A stretch of 64,000 nucleotides of DNA, from assembly GCF_023856365.1 (NCBI RefSeq), contig NC_064533.1, positions 30,102,618-30,166,617 of the forward strand, given 5' to 3'. The notes beneath the pieces were generated by a model. That model had not been told where the DNA came from. It did not search any database and worked only from the letters and a program-made list of their open reading frames with translations. This document shows positions 11,401-21,257 of this stretch, one piece after another. Source of the stretch: Brienomyrus brachyistius. Its lineage: Eukaryota; Chordata; Actinopteri; Osteoglossiformes; Mormyridae. The position numbers were made by a program, and so were the translations under genes. Positions within the stretch are counted from its first letter, which is position 1, and every line of letters begins with the position of its first letter.

Positions 11401-11636
11401 CCGCCGCCCAGATCACTTCGCACCCGACCCCTATGGCCCCTCCCATGGGTGGTGAGCCCATTGGAGGGGGGACCCACGTGCCTTGTTCGGGCTGTGCCCG
11501 ACCAGGCCCCATGGGTGTAGGCCTGGCCGCCAGGCGCTCGCCATCGAGCCCCACCCCCAGGCCTGGCTCCAGGGGGGGGCCCCGGTGACCCGCGTCCGGG
11601 CAAGGGAAACCGTGAATCCAAGATTTTTCTCTTCAT
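8461..11636 (-). mobile_element. nearly full-length RTE-type LINE
   Basis: A non-LTR retrotransposon of about 3.18 kb read on the minus strand. It ends at low coordinates in a short GGAT-repeat tail (8461-8480, ATCC on +) rather than poly(A), as in RTE-type elements. One ORF carries an AP endonuclease and a reverse transcriptase, with no separate gag ORF. GC content is clearly higher than in the flanks. (TA)n lies on both sides, so I infer insertion into a TA microsatellite within a Rex1 3' UTR. The uninterrupted ORF points to a recent insertion. The clade call (RTE or a close relative) is from family knowledge. Confidence 0.85.
8478..11636 (-). CDS. LINE ORF: AP endonuclease plus reverse transcriptase
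   Basis: A 1052-residue open frame with no stop. The protein would nick target DNA and prime reverse transcription of LINE RNA at the nick. Residues 1-95 are a Pro/Gly/Arg-rich leader. The apurinic-type endonuclease spans about 96-335, with GTWNVTSL (97), GDFNAHVG (231), [13 protein letters not shown] (297) and STDHYLVV (325). The position that normally holds a metal-binding Glu reads [12 protein letters not shown] spans about 590-870, with FKKGD (621), [11 protein letters not shown] (656), [12 protein letters not shown] (687), RQGCPLSP (748) and the catalytic FADD (787). The C-terminus (900-1040) has WLGHLIRMP and an Arg-rich stretch. I chose the ATG at 11636, the first in the element; the frame stays open to 12158 but only through microsatellite and Rex1 DNA. 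Between LERRV and QCGFRPGR (residues 649-660) about ten residues expected in this family seem to be missing, an in-frame deletion that may cripple RT. Confidence 0.88.
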   Translation of the reverse strand: MKRKILDSRFPLPGRGSPGPPPGARPGGGARWRAPGGQAYTHGAWSGTARTRHVGPPSNGLTTHGRGHRGRVRSDLGGGQRRGPWRSDPRLQKIALGTWNVTSLMGKEPELVREVVKFRLDIVGLTSMHGLGSGTSLLEGGWTLFHSGVARGERRRAGVGILIAPRLGACTLGFTAVEERVASLRLRVGGRVLTVVCAYAPNSSSEYPPFLESLEGVLESAPPGDSLVLLGDFNAHVGSDSETWRGVIGRNSPPDLNPSGVLLLDFCARHGLSIMNTMFKHKGVHMCTWHQDTLGRSSMIDFVVVSSDLRPHVLDTRVKRGAELSTDHYLVVGWLRWWGRKPARPGRPKRIVRVCWERLAESPVRESFNSYLQQNFSHIPGEAGDIESEWAMFRASIVEAADRSCGRKVVGACRGGNPRTRWWTPVVRDAVKLKKESYRAFLACGTPDAADGYRQAKRNAALAVAEAKTRVWEEFGEAMENDFRTASRRFWSTIRRLRAGKRCSINTIYGGDGALLTSAQDVLGRWREYFEDLLNPADTPSNMEAECGDLGVDSPISGVEVAEVVKKLLGGRALGVDEIRPEFLKALDAAGLSWLTRICSIAWTSGAVPLDWQTGVVVPLFKKGDRRVCSNYRGITLLSLPGKVYSGVLERRVQCGFRPGRGTVDQLYTLSRVLEGSWEFARPVYMCFVDLEKAFDRVPRGVLWGVLREYGVPGSLLRAVRSLYDRCQSLVRMGGNKSDSFPVRVGLRQGCPLSPILFIVFMDRISRRSQGVEGVRFGDLRIRSLLFADDVVLLASSSRDLQLSLEQFAAECEAAGMRISTSKSETMVLSRKRVECSLRVGDGVLPQVEEFKYLGILFTSGGTMEREIDRRIGAASAVMRALHRSVMVKRELSQKAKLSIYQSIYVPTLTYGHELWVVTERTRSRVQAAEMSFLRRVAGLSLRDRVRSSVIREGLRVEPLLLRIERSQMRWLGHLIRMPPGRLPGEVFRACPTGRRPRGRPRTRWRDYVSRLAWERLGVPPEELDEVAGEREVWVSLLRLLPPRPDSGLSGR

Positions 11637-11640
11637 AAGG

Positions 11641-11700
11641 GGTATATATATATACCCCTTATATATATATATATATATATATATTTGTGTGTGTGTGTGA
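11641..11700. repeat. TA-rich/GT microsatellite at LINE 5' flank
   Basis: TATATATA, CCCCTT, (TA)n, then a short (TG)n. It mirrors the (TA)n at 8381 on the other side of the LINE. Confidence 0.9.
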
Positions 11701-12300
11701 AATATTTTATATATGCACAGATACACATAAGCAGGTGAAATATACATGAAATGCAGCCAAAAGTTTTTGATATGTAGAAAGGTCAGTTCTTGAATGGTAA
11801 GGGTTGATAGTTCAGAATATTGATGGTTCTGTGAAATTGTTCCCGAGCCTGTTGATGCGAGCCCTAAGCCTCCCGCTGGTTCTGCTGGTTTGGGACCTAA
11901 GGCTCCTGCTGGTTTGGGACCTAAGGCTCCTGCTGGTTCGGGACCTAAGGCTCCTGCTGGTTCTGCTGGTGTGAGACCTAAGGCTCCTGCTGGTTCTGCT
12001 GGTGCGAGACCAAAGGCTCCTGCTGGTTCTGCTGGTGTGGGACCTAAGGCTCCTGCTGTTTCGGGACCTACTATAAGGCTCCCACTGATGCCTGGTACTC
12101 CTGTAGCGCCTTCCTGATGGGAGGAGGCTAAACAGTCCTTGGTTGGAGTGAGAGGCATCTTTGATGATGCTGTGAGCCCGTTGTAGACATCGTGTATGCT
12201 GCAGGTCAGTGATGGTTGGCAGTGGGTTGCCGATGAGGTGCTGAGCAGTTTTCACCAGTTATTACGCGTCATCCACTGATTCTGACTTGCATCGCTGCTC
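11701..12300 (-). pseudogene. Rex1-type LINE C-terminal coding end, with minisatellite insert
   Basis: The minus frame from 12255 reads [33 protein letters not shown] and [12 protein letters not shown], then (after an Arg/Ser-rich repeat) [12 protein letters not shown]. This is the conserved C-terminal tail that follows reverse transcriptase in Rex1/CR1-type LINEs, where the RYRS and RAR.NRL blocks are normally almost adjacent. The two blocks here are separated by a tandem repeat that keeps the frame. Only the last ~150 codons remain; the RT itself is absent (5' truncation). The 3' UTR continues at 11701-11810 and, beyond the inserted RTE LINE and MITE, at 7862-8103. Confidence 0.75.
11864..12068. 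repeat. 24/33-bp minisatellite inside LINE coding sequence
   Basis: Seven units built on CTAAGGCTCCTGCTGGTT plus GGGAC. Long units (33 bp) carry an extra TCTGCTGGT; short units are 24 bp. Both lengths are multiples of three, so the Rex1 frame stays open. On the minus strand it encodes [12 protein letters not shown] repeats. Confidence 0.9.
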
Positions 12301-13149
12301 GTAACATGGCCTTTAAGGCAACGTTGCACAAAGATTGCGGGTCATGGTGTAAGCTGTCATAAAAACCTTCACTTCTTACACAGAGGGGTCTCATCTGGGG
12401 CCTTGAGATGTGGGGTTCCTCTGCCAGGTGCCGTGTTCCACATTTACTGTGAGAATGCCACGCTCATAACAATTGTTGTGTGACTTCAAAGACTAACATC
12501 TGAAATCATCTGCTTTTGGACTTTTTTTTTCTTTGCTGAAATTGACAACGTGTGACAGCCCCAAGCATTTCCTGAAGTGCTTTTATTCAGGCATCTTGAA
12601 GAGCCCCCAACAGCTGACACTAATCAGCACCTTCGCTGTGAGCTGAAGGTAGCCACACTTCATGAGGTGGGAAGCTTTGACAGCGTTGTACCTTTCCACA
12701 TGTAATAAAAAGCTGCAAGCTATTACAACTGTAAAAAAACCCTCTCTGATGTGGTCCCTTCTCCATCCTGTCCTCATCTCCTTGCATGTTTTTACTGTGC
12801 CATAAATAAGTAATGGAGAAGCGTTCAGGGGCAGACACCCTCAATGATGCCTCATAGTCATTTAATCATTTCATCATTTTATATGTATTTGCAGTCAGTT
12901 CTTCCTGGCAGTTCTGTAACCTTATGTAACACATTTCTGAAATTAATAAGTAGTTGTAAGCACTTATGCTGCAAGTATATGGATGTTGCTCTTTGTCACA
13001 TGTGCAGAATTCTTGTCAAAGTAAATGCAGGGACTGTCTGAGTCTTCATGTTTTGGTGGATTTATCAGGGAACTGATTTCCATATTCTCCTATCATATGC
13101 ATGTCTAGTGCTGTGCATTAATAGTCTGTGCATCTAGAAGAAGCCTAAC
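12301..13149. other. no gene seen
   Basis: Unique-looking DNA. The reverse frames at 12583-12844 are short and carry no recognisable domain. Confidence 0.45.
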
Positions 13150-13590
13150 AACCATAAAAAGTGTTACCCTAACCCTAAACAGCCTAATCCTAACTCAAAC
13201 AAGTCTAATCCTAACTCTAACTAGCCTAACCTTAACCGTAACCCTAATCTTAACCATAATAAACCTAATCCTAACCCCTACAAAATTGATCCTTTCTCTG
13301 ACAAGCTTAACTCTAACCATAACGAGCCTAACCCTACCCCAAAGAAGCCTAATGCAAACTCTATATAATCTAAGCCTAACTCTAAAAAGTTGAATCCAAT
13401 CTCTAACAAGCCTAATTCAAACCGCAACAAGCCAAATCATAACTCTAACAAGCCTATCTCTAACTTTAACAAGCTTAACCTTACCCTAAACAAACCTAAT
13501 CTCAACCCTAACCAGTGTAACCCTAATAACCCGAATCCTAATTGTAGCAAGACTAATCATAAATCTAACAAGCCTAATTCTAATCCTAAC
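13150..13590. repeat. 21-bp CCTAA-type minisatellite (left part)
   Basis: About twenty degenerate copies of a 21-bp unit close to CCTAATCCTAACTCTAACAA(G). It resumes at 14408-14462 after an insertion. The unit is built from telomere-like CTAA(C) words, but the period is 21, not 6. Confidence 0.9.
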
Positions 13591-14407
13591 TAGGGCTGGA
13601 TATTGGCAAGAATCTGGCAGTATGATTCATGATACAGGGGTTACAATTCAGTACATTGTGATGTATTGTGATATTCTCATTCTCTTTATTGTCTTTTTTT
13701 CTAAACCAAAATGAACCCACACTTAATCTCTGTACACCTTAGTAGCCATTCTAACAATTTCGGATTCAGCCATTGATGGTAATGTTTCTAATCAGCTAGG
13801 TTTGCTAATGCTAATATTAGAGGTGCGCTCTTATGCTACTTCCTATCTCAGATGAGATCAGATTAGATGAAATGAGATGAGATACCTTTATTGTCACTAT
13901 ACAAATACAATGAGATGCCATTTGGAGTAAGCCTGTACATGTCCAGTTAAGGAATAAAACTATACAATGAGTAACATTTATACAGTAGACTACAAGTACA
14001 AGTATGATACATTATAAATTAAAACACACGATATATACACCCAAAATAAAGAAGAAAAATAAAGAATAAAATGTGGGTATTGGAAGCAAAGAAACATTGT
14101 TAGATAATGCATAACATAAGAGTGCCATTGGTGAGCTTCAGGCTGCTATGCTTGTATCTGCCGCCATCTTGGTTCATTGTAGTCAGTTTATGTTTTGACA
14201 CTGGAGTGGAAAATTCAAATGGCTGAAGATAGATTGCAACACTGCTACCTAGTGGTTGGAGATTTAAACACAACTGAACAAATGAACCACTGTCTGCCAT
14301 GAAACTTTTCATGTAAATTATGAATAAAAAATTGATAGCGTTTTTGAGAATTGATACGGTATCAGAAAAAAAAATACAAGTGCATCGATATTTTCGTACA
14401 CTTCTGA
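13591..14407. mobile_element. hAT-like MITE inserted in the minisatellite
   Basis: Starts TAGGGCTGGATATTGGCAAG and ends GTGCATCGATATTTTCG plus a short remnant, with internal blocks (GCAACACTGCTACCTAGTGG, TTGAGAATTGATACGGTATC) that I recognise from a widespread fish hAT-type repeat whose ends mimic GGGCTGGGCGATAT. It interrupts the 21-bp array: CTAAC repeats occur on both sides. No coding capacity. Confidence 0.65.
13855..14040 (-). mobile_element. Rex1-like LINE 3' tail, second copy
   Basis: TACCTTTATTGTCACTATAC then AAATACAATGAGATGCCATT parallels 7862-7925. It is a 5'-truncated copy that sits inside the hAT-like MITE and gives a three-level nest. Confidence 0.55.
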
Positions 14408-14462
14408 TCTAACAAGCCTAATGCTAACTCTAACAAGCTTAACTCTTGCAAGCCTCATAAAA
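14408..14462. repeat. 21-bp minisatellite (right part)
   Basis: CTAACAAGCCTAATGCTAAC followed by TCTAACAAGCTTAACTC continues the array broken by the MITE. Confidence 0.8.
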
Positions 14463-15539
14463 TTTCAACTATTTGTGAAACAGTTTTATTAATGCCCTAA
14501 TTCTCTGTCTTGGAGCTCCTGATGATGGACGTTTCCCTGCTTGCCTACCCGGCCTGGCTACACACCTGCCACCTACTTGAAGTTAGACTGCTCCACCTAT
14601 CTATCCCACCAAAGGAAGCAACTTCCTCACCTGCTTGCTGCTGGACCACAGCATCCCTCCATCCTGCTGAAGGAACCAGCTTCTTCACCTGATTGTCCCA
14701 ACATCAGCTGGACCTTCCGCAATTATGCGTTTACTATATACTACTTTACTTTATAAATTGGGGCTTCATTGGTTTGGACTTCCTCTGCCGACCTCAGGAG
14801 GATGGTTCCTCCCAAGGTTTCTTCCTATGATGGAGTTTTTCCTTGCCACTGTCGCCTCTGGCTTGCTCTCTGGGGGCTTTGGGCAGGGACAGTGGTGGAC
14901 TGTTTGAAGGGCAGCGGCCGCCATTAATTTATGATGCTGATCAGTGTCTTAACCCATGTGGGTCCCTCCACAGTGTTCTTAAGCTTCTACGTCCAAGGAC
15001 ACACTCCAGTGATTTCCCAGAAGGCTCTGTCTTTGCTTAGAACTAACAAACCTGATGGCACCACATGAAGGCAAACTATCAGTCCATAATTAGGGGCGCA
15101 AACTGTGGAGAAGACCTAAGACAAATAAGGGAAAAAAGCAAAACACGTAAAAGTTGCATAGCAGAACATGAATAGGTATCGGTGGGGGTTCTTTTACTGT
15201 CACACAATCACCACCTAAGTTTCCAGGGAGCTGTGAAGGTTTAGCCAGTCATGTTCTACTCTTCTGTGCTCAATGGTCGCTAAGCAACACCTACGGTGTC
15301 CTGAGACTCGTCAGGCATTGCTGGGGTACTGACCTCACCGTTGCATCTGTTCTGTCTGCAGGCTTGCGGCTCTGGAAATGTCTCTAGAAAGCATGTTCAT
15401 CAATCCATGAGACTTAGCTGATTTTATTATTTTTTTTAATTTCCTGTGTTTTTAACCCTACATCAAAGTTATTAAAAACTAGCCAATTAACATTTCACAA
15501 GGCCTTTTATAGAATGAAAGTGAATATGCTCACATTAGG
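14463..15539. other. dispersed fish repeat and unique DNA
   Basis: 14800-14860 contains GGTTCCTCCCAAGGTTTCTT and TTTTTCCTTGCCACTGTCGC, a motif pair I know as a common dispersed repeat of fish genomes. The rest shows no gene signal. Confidence 0.5.
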
Positions 15540-15705
15540 TGCCTGGCTAACGCTTATATCCAAAGCAACAGAGAATTACATCCCTTTATAGAGCCAGATT
15601 GTTTTATTGGAGTAATTCAGGTTAGGAATTTTGCTGAAGGGTCCTACATGGAGCCACCTCTAGGTCAGCAGGGTACAGCCTCAACCACTAAATGACCTAC
15701 ATTGC
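15540..15705 (-). mobile_element. old SINE-like fragment
   Basis: GCTAACGCTTATATCCAAAG, a GGTTAGGAATTTTGCTGAAG block and CCTCAACCACTAAATGACCT correspond to a fish SINE 3'-domain plus reversed tRNA-like head. The copy is degenerate. A relative lies at 25015-25160. Confidence 0.5.
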
Positions 15706-17285
15706 TTGAATTTATAGGTACTGCTATACTGGTGATTTCCTGTATGCTAAATGGGGGTCAATTAATTTAGCTTTCAAGCTCAAATTCAGGTTAACAAAAA
15801 TCAGTTGCTACAAAATCCAATCAAAGTTGTTGTTTTAACATCCATTTTATTCCTAAACAGCAAAAAAAAGCAGGCTTGTACAGATTCGTAGTGGATAAAA
15901 ACTGGATTATAATTAGGTAATGAAAAAACAGACAGAGTGGTGGTGTGTGAAGCTCTGTGTCCGCCGCCATGGGAGGGATTTACGCAGATCCTCGCAAGCG
16001 AGCAGCCAAACCCGAGGGCTCGGGCTCTGGCCAAAGCCAGCTTCCAATTTCACACTGATTCTTGTAATTACTGCGTCTCGTCTGGTAGTGAGTCTTAAAA
16101 GACGTGCAGGGCGATTCCAAATTAGCATTACAGACTGAGAAATTGCTCTGGGTACCAAGCGGCCGCTAACGGTGGCTTCATCCTGGGAATCAAAGGCCCG
16201 TTTACAAGGCACCCAACAGCCAGACTGCTTTCTAGGTTAAGGGGCTGGAGACTGCATTCAAAGTCACTTTACTCATACGGCTAAAAATACATGCTTTAAA
16301 CCGCGGCTTTTAATAACAATGTGCAAAGTCTGCTGCGCGTTAGTGGCCCCGTTAAAGAACACCGAAGGACATGTCGAAATGGTCCCATAACAAATTGGGA
16401 CGCCATATAAACCCCCCCCCCCTTTGATGGTCGTGACAATGACATACCATTGATGTGCTTGGCAACGGGGCCCCATGTCAACAATCTGTAATAATGGTGA
16501 GTAACTGTGATTCCATTAGCAAGATCATAATGTCACTTCACAGCAGGACGGGCACCCTAATATGGCGTATTTAAAACTGCATAAAGATATTTTAATTTTA
16601 TTCATTAATGTCAACATGCTTTGCGGCATGTTTTGGTTTGCCTTGTTTTTACAGGACCTTATGCATGTGGGATGCATGCTAAGATTTCGTACAGTACTTT
16701 GGTTTTCTGGAAGATGTTTTTTTATCAGTTTTAAATGAAGAGACACGGCTCTTTAAGCATCATACTAACACCATAGCCTGCACCTCCACCAGTATTTGGT
16801 CATGTGATTTCTTTATACTCAGCCCCAAAGCATAAATGACTGTTGCTGGCCTGTTCTTTTCCACAAAAAACTTCTCTTTAGGGTAATTTATTTAAAAAAA
16901 ATTAATTCTATTCCTTTTAACTCACTGTCTGAATATTATATGGGAAGTCTTAAAGGGCTTTCCAGTTATTTGCTTTATTGACATGCCATTTTCTGGTCTT
17001 CTCCCTCATAACAGACAAACAGGATCATCGAGGCTTTGGAGGTATTAAAGGCCATGTTGCATTTCAATGAGAATGGGATTGGGAATTGGGTGCCTATAAT
17101 TCAGTTTGTCTTGGCTTATTTCTGGAGCTGGCCCTTTCTTTGGATTCAGATTAATTGATACACTTAAGCTGCTGCTCAATGCATTTCCATCCATCTTTCA
17201 GCCACTTTTCCTGAGCAAGGTTTGTGGGAAGGTCTGGGGCAGCGGTGAGAGGACGATAGCTCAGCGCTAGATTGATTTATGACAG
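15706..17285. other. no gene seen; possible conserved non-coding DNA
   Basis: Unique-looking sequence. 16950-17160 is free of repeats, with balanced composition and homeobox-like ATTAATTG words, and could be a conserved non-coding element; only alignment to other fish could show that. A C-run lies at 16411-16422. Confidence 0.35.
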
Positions 17286-17890
17286 GAAACCCATCATCCG
17301 TCTTCTGTCTGCTTATCCTGGTCAGGGTCACACGGCCTGGAGTCTATCCCAGGCAGCACAGGGCAAGGGCAGGGACGGATTACGGACCGGGACAGCGGGG
17401 CCGCTGCCCAGGGGCCCTTGGGGTGCAGGGGGCCCATGGAGCCCCTAGCCCAAAACAATTTGCAACGCTTATCAACAATGTATTTTCGTTTGTCTATTTT
17501 AGAGGGCCTACATTCTTTGATCCTCTGCCTACAAGGGCCCCTGACCCTATAGAGAGGGCGTTTGGCTGCCAAGGGCCCTTGAATTGTGGTGGTTGTGGTG
17601 GTGGTGGTGGGGGGGGGGGTCTCGCGAACGTTTTGCCCAGGGGCCCACACAACCCATAATCCGTCCCTGGGCAAGGGGACAGCCTGGACAGCACACGCAC
17701 ACACACTTACAGTTATACGCAATGGGAAATGTAGAGGGCTCAGTGTATGAGGAAACTGGAGAGCCTTGAAGAAACTCACATGACCCTGGGAGAACACACA
17801 CACACACACATGCACACGCACACACAGAGGGGTAGGGGGGATTGAAACCCCTATCCCTGGAGGTGCGTGTTGAAACACAGAGCAACAGTC
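17286..17890 (-). mobile_element. tRNA-derived SINE, interrupted by a MITE
   Basis: Left part: TGCTTATCCTGGTCAGGGTC and GGAGTCTATCCCAGGCAGCA (SINE 3' region reversed). Right part (17670-17890): the body and CCTGGAGGTGCGTGTTGAAA near the reversed head, with a CA-rich stretch. The hAT-like MITE at 17370-17669 lies inside. Confidence 0.8.
17370..17669. mobile_element. hAT-like MITE with 8-bp target duplication
   Basis: A 300-bp element. Left end CAGGGACGGATTACGG; reverse complement of the right end CAGGGACGGATTATGGG; GCCCAGGGGCCC blocks follow inside both ends. Perfect 8-bp direct repeats GGCAAGGG at 17362-17369 and 17670-17677 flank it, the hallmark of hAT transposition. It includes a G-run and GGT repeats near 17590-17620. 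No coding capacity; the frames across it are shadows. Confidence 0.93.
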
Positions 17891-18735
17891 ACAGCTCTTT
17901 GGTCATAAACTGATGGTGAGTATCAAACTATGGAATAAAGAGAAGCTGGACACCTTAATTGGATGGATGGAATGCTATAACCAGCCTTTCTACTTTAATG
18001 TATTTATTTAATGCAGATTTAGATATAAATCTTTCAATTCTTGCTTCCCCAGACGCCAAGGCGTCAGGTAATGAAGCAGATTTTGGAAGGTGTGGGAGCA
18101 GGGGGGTCTTTTGTGCTCGTAAAAACACTCAGAGAGCTGCCAGCAGAGACAGGGCTGAAGGTGGACCGGTTGGTGGGGGGCCGGGGAGGGGCTGGGAGGG
18201 AGTTTATGTGTGTGTGTGTGTGTGTTGGGGTGGGTGGTGGTGTCTGAGAGACGTGCCAGGGAAACCGGGCGGCCTTAAATAATCGGGAGAAACTGGACCA
18301 TAAAACGCGATCAAAGCAGCAGCATCTGGTGAGTGGGGTACGGTCTTCACAATGATGCAGCTCCGCATGGGGCCAGGCGCACTCAGGAATGAGAGAGGAG
18401 CCTTAATCACCCCCCCCCCCCAACCCCCCAAGGATACTTCTGCACTGAGGATCCCCAAGGCCATTCCCACATCTGAAATACTGCTCTATATACTGTGCTA
18501 AATGCACTGCAACTTCATAAAGTTATACAAAGATCACATTAGAACATTGCTTAGAACATAAGTACTTGATGTTGTGATTTTCACAGTGAAATTTTATTCC
18601 CTTTTGTTCATTTCAAGTTGGTGAGCTACCTGTGCAAACGGAATGAAAATTGACCACTAATGTCATACAGCAGTCTTATTTCAAATGTTACATAGCAGCC
18701 ATTTGTTATTACCTGTGGACATTAAATACATTAAA
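17891..18735. other. unique DNA with (GT)n and C-run
   Basis: A (TG)n tract at 18207-18225 and a C-run at 18409-18421. No gene signal. Confidence 0.5.
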
Positions 18736-18739
18736 TTTG

Positions 18740-19095
18740 TAGTATGTATTAGCCACAGGGACTATAGGTATGCAGTATGCATCACACACAGAGGCTATGG
18801 GCATGTAGCAAGCATCAGCTACAGGGACTATAGGTATGCAGTATGCATCACGCACAGAGGCTATGGGTATGTAGTATGCATCATTCATAGAGGCTATAGG
18901 GTCTGCAGAATATGTCATTCACGGAGGTTATACAGTCTGCAGCATGCATCAGCCACTGAGGCTATGGGATCTGCAGCATGCGTCAGCAAGAGAGGCTATG
19001 GCGTCTGTTGCATGCGTCATCCACAGTGACTATTGGGGATGCAGCCTGCGTCATCCACAAAGGCTAAGGGGACTGCAGCATGTGTCATTCATGGA
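18740..19095. repeat. 34-bp minisatellite
   Basis: Roughly ten units of about 33-35 bp based on GCATCA.CCACAGAGGCTATG plus GG(T)ATGCAGTAT. The left units alternate two variants (GGGACTATAGGTATGCAG and GAGGCTATGGGTATGTAG), while the right units carry TCTGCAGCATGCGTCA. An open frame of 114 codons through it is a by-product. Confidence 0.9.
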
Positions 19096-19526
19096 GATGA
19101 AGATAAAGCAACTCCCTGCAAAGTTATGAGCCTGAAATTAAGCTCACGTGATTGCATCCCCTGCAGGACCTCCTTAAAGCCTCCTAATCCCAGGGTGCAT
19201 ATTTCTGGATCAAATGACCGTGACGCATGACTGTATTTCATCATAGACGTTTAAAACTTTAAAAGCCATTGCAGGCACTCTATTTTGGGAATGTGGCTGA
19301 CGCACATGACGACAGCGATAGAGAGGCTGTTTCATGCTGAAACAGTACATGGGGAATGACCCACTGCTGGGTGTAGGAAACAGAGTAACGGCATTTTCAG
19401 CAAGCTGTGTGAGCCTGATGAATGGATACTGCAGTGTACCGTGGTGGCAGCGCGGTATGGTGATGTGGCTCTCCTGTCCACAGGGCGGGCCTGTTTCCAC
19501 ATGGTGACATGCGTATCCCCTAACCC
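19096..19526. other. no gene seen
   Basis: Unique-looking sequence without recognised features. Confidence 0.45.
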
Positions 19527-19658
19527 AGTGTTTCCCAATCCGGTCCTCAGGGAACCACAGTCTGTCCATGTTTTCACTCCCTCCAAGCTCCCACATTCAT
19601 GGGAGGGAGCAAAAACGTGGACTGTCCGTCGGTCCCCGAGGACCAGATTGAGAAACAC
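19527..19658. mobile_element. palindromic hAT-like MITE
   Basis: The inverted ends AGTGTTTCCCAATCCGGTCC and GTGTTTCTCAATCTGGTCC (reverse complement of the right) continue through GTCCATGTTTTCACTCCCTC paired with AGGGAGCAAAAACGTGGAC. CTAACCC is repeated on both sides. Same family as 55422-55633. Confidence 0.85.
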
Positions 19659-19660
19659 TA

Positions 19661-20781
19661 ACCCCTGGGAAGCAGAAACCCTGAGCCATATGATCACTTT
19701 CACACTCCAGGGTTGACTTGCAACAAGCCAAGACAATTCATTATAAAAAAAAATGTATTCATTAATGTGCCCAGGAAGAGAAAGGCTTTACTGTATGTTG
19801 CTGATTATTTATTACTGCTTACATTTTTAACCTTTTAAAATTTCTTTCCAGTGTTATAGCATTGAAATTAAACTTGTTTTGATCCTTTTTATTACTGTAT
19901 GGCCAGATGCATCCTTTAAGTTAGTTAGCAGAATGAAAAAGTGGATGCGTATGATTCAAAATATCCAAGATTGCATGAGACTTGATATGTTTTGCTTATT
20001 TACATCACTTCATCACCTCTCTATTTCTTCTTTTCCTGTCCATTTTATGGCATCAGTAGTTTCTATTCCCATCTGCTCATTTTCCTTTTTATTATGCAAA
20101 AAACCGACACCAATAGTGACGCTCGGAGAAGTATGACATCACTGTGCTTTCAAGGCATGCCATGCTCTCCCTGGATCGTTGCTTTTAGCGGCTTGCTGCT
20201 GACAAAACAAAGACAGGCATCAAACTGTAACCACTAATGTCCTTTTGCAGAACATGTTCATGCTTTTCTCTTAGCCATGCGTCAGATTAAACCAAAACTT
20301 TCACCCAGCCTTTGAAGACCTATTATAAACACTGTTCTTATTTTGTCTTGCTACAAAAAGAAGCTGATCTATTCCTTTATATTTATCCTCCAACTGCATA
20401 TATTTGTGACAGAAAATCTTTGACACAGACAATCAGAGAAAACAATGAAACATCGGACATTTCTGTGTATAATGTTTACTGCATTAGTACTGTAGGTAAG
20501 CTTGGGAAATCAATGCAGTCTCAAACACTATATATTCAACACTGAGTCTTTCTAATACATATACTGAGTTTTAGAAAATAACTTATTTGAGTATTAGCAA
20601 TAGCAGTCCATTAAAAATGATGACGGGAAGCTTTATGGCCGGTTAGCAGATGAGGAACTTTAGATAGTCATTCTAACCATGAATGGAAATGGTGGTTTGC
20701 AAAGTCATCAAATGCTTAGTGAGGAAATATGGCCAGTGATGGCTTTCCTGAAAGTGCAGCCTTTGTGCAGTTTTATTTTGC
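19661..20781. other. no gene seen
   Basis: AT-rich unique-looking sequence. The short open frames lack recognisable domains. Confidence 0.45.
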
Positions 20782-21257
20782 CATCCATCTTCCATAAGAG
20801 TTCATCCGGTGCAGGGTCAGGGTGTGCCTGAAGCATCCTACAGGATATGCCGGGGTGGGGGGCAGGGGGCAGGGGGCACCCATGAAGCAGAGGTGGAAAT
20901 TTCAGATCCAGAAAGTACAAAAATAAATTTTGTTTTAGCCAACTAGCTGAGTACTCTGTGATTATGCCTCTTTATATGCAACTGATTGGTTGAAACAAAA
21001 TCTTGGCCTGGATTTGTACTTTCTGAACCTGAACTTCCAACCTCTGCTGGGGTGGATGTCAGCCCATCGCAGGCAGACGCAAAAGGAAACACAGAGGCAC
21101 AAATTTACTACAAGTGCATGGGTTTGGATTGCAGGAGGAAGTCGGAGTACTGAACGAAATTGCTACCAACACACAGACAATCACACAGCTGGGTGTGCAA
21201 TTCGAACCCACAACCCTGGTCATCCGAGGCTGTAGTGCCAATCACTCAGCCACATGG
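20782..21257 (-). mobile_element. tRNA-derived SINE, interrupted by a palindromic MITE
   Basis: The left part holds CCATCCATCTTCCATAAGAG and a GGTGCAGGGTCAGGGTGTG block. The right part (21047-21257) holds GGATGTCAGCCCATCGCAGG, GGAGTACTGAACGAAATTGC, GCAATTCGAACCCACAACCC (reversed B box) and AATCACTCAGCCAC (reversed A box). Confidence 0.8.
20888..21046. mobile_element. palindromic MITE inside SINE
   Basis: A 159-bp element. Its ends pair over about 33 bp: CAGAGGTGGAAATTTCAGAT on the left and CAGAGGTTGGAAGTTCAGGT as the reverse complement of the right. No obvious target duplication and no coding. Confidence 0.88.

Noticed and set aside
11637..12158. N-terminal extension of the LINE ORF up to 12158
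   Set aside because: The frame is open only because it runs through the (TA)n tract and the minisatellite of the Rex1 relic; the element itself begins near 11636.
13150..13590. Interstitial telomere
   Set aside because: The CTAAC words look telomeric, but the period is 21 bp with AAG between units, so it is a minisatellite.
17294..17885. Pro- and Thr-rich ORFs of 112-194 codons
   Set aside because: They are read through a MITE, a SINE, a G-run and CA repeats.
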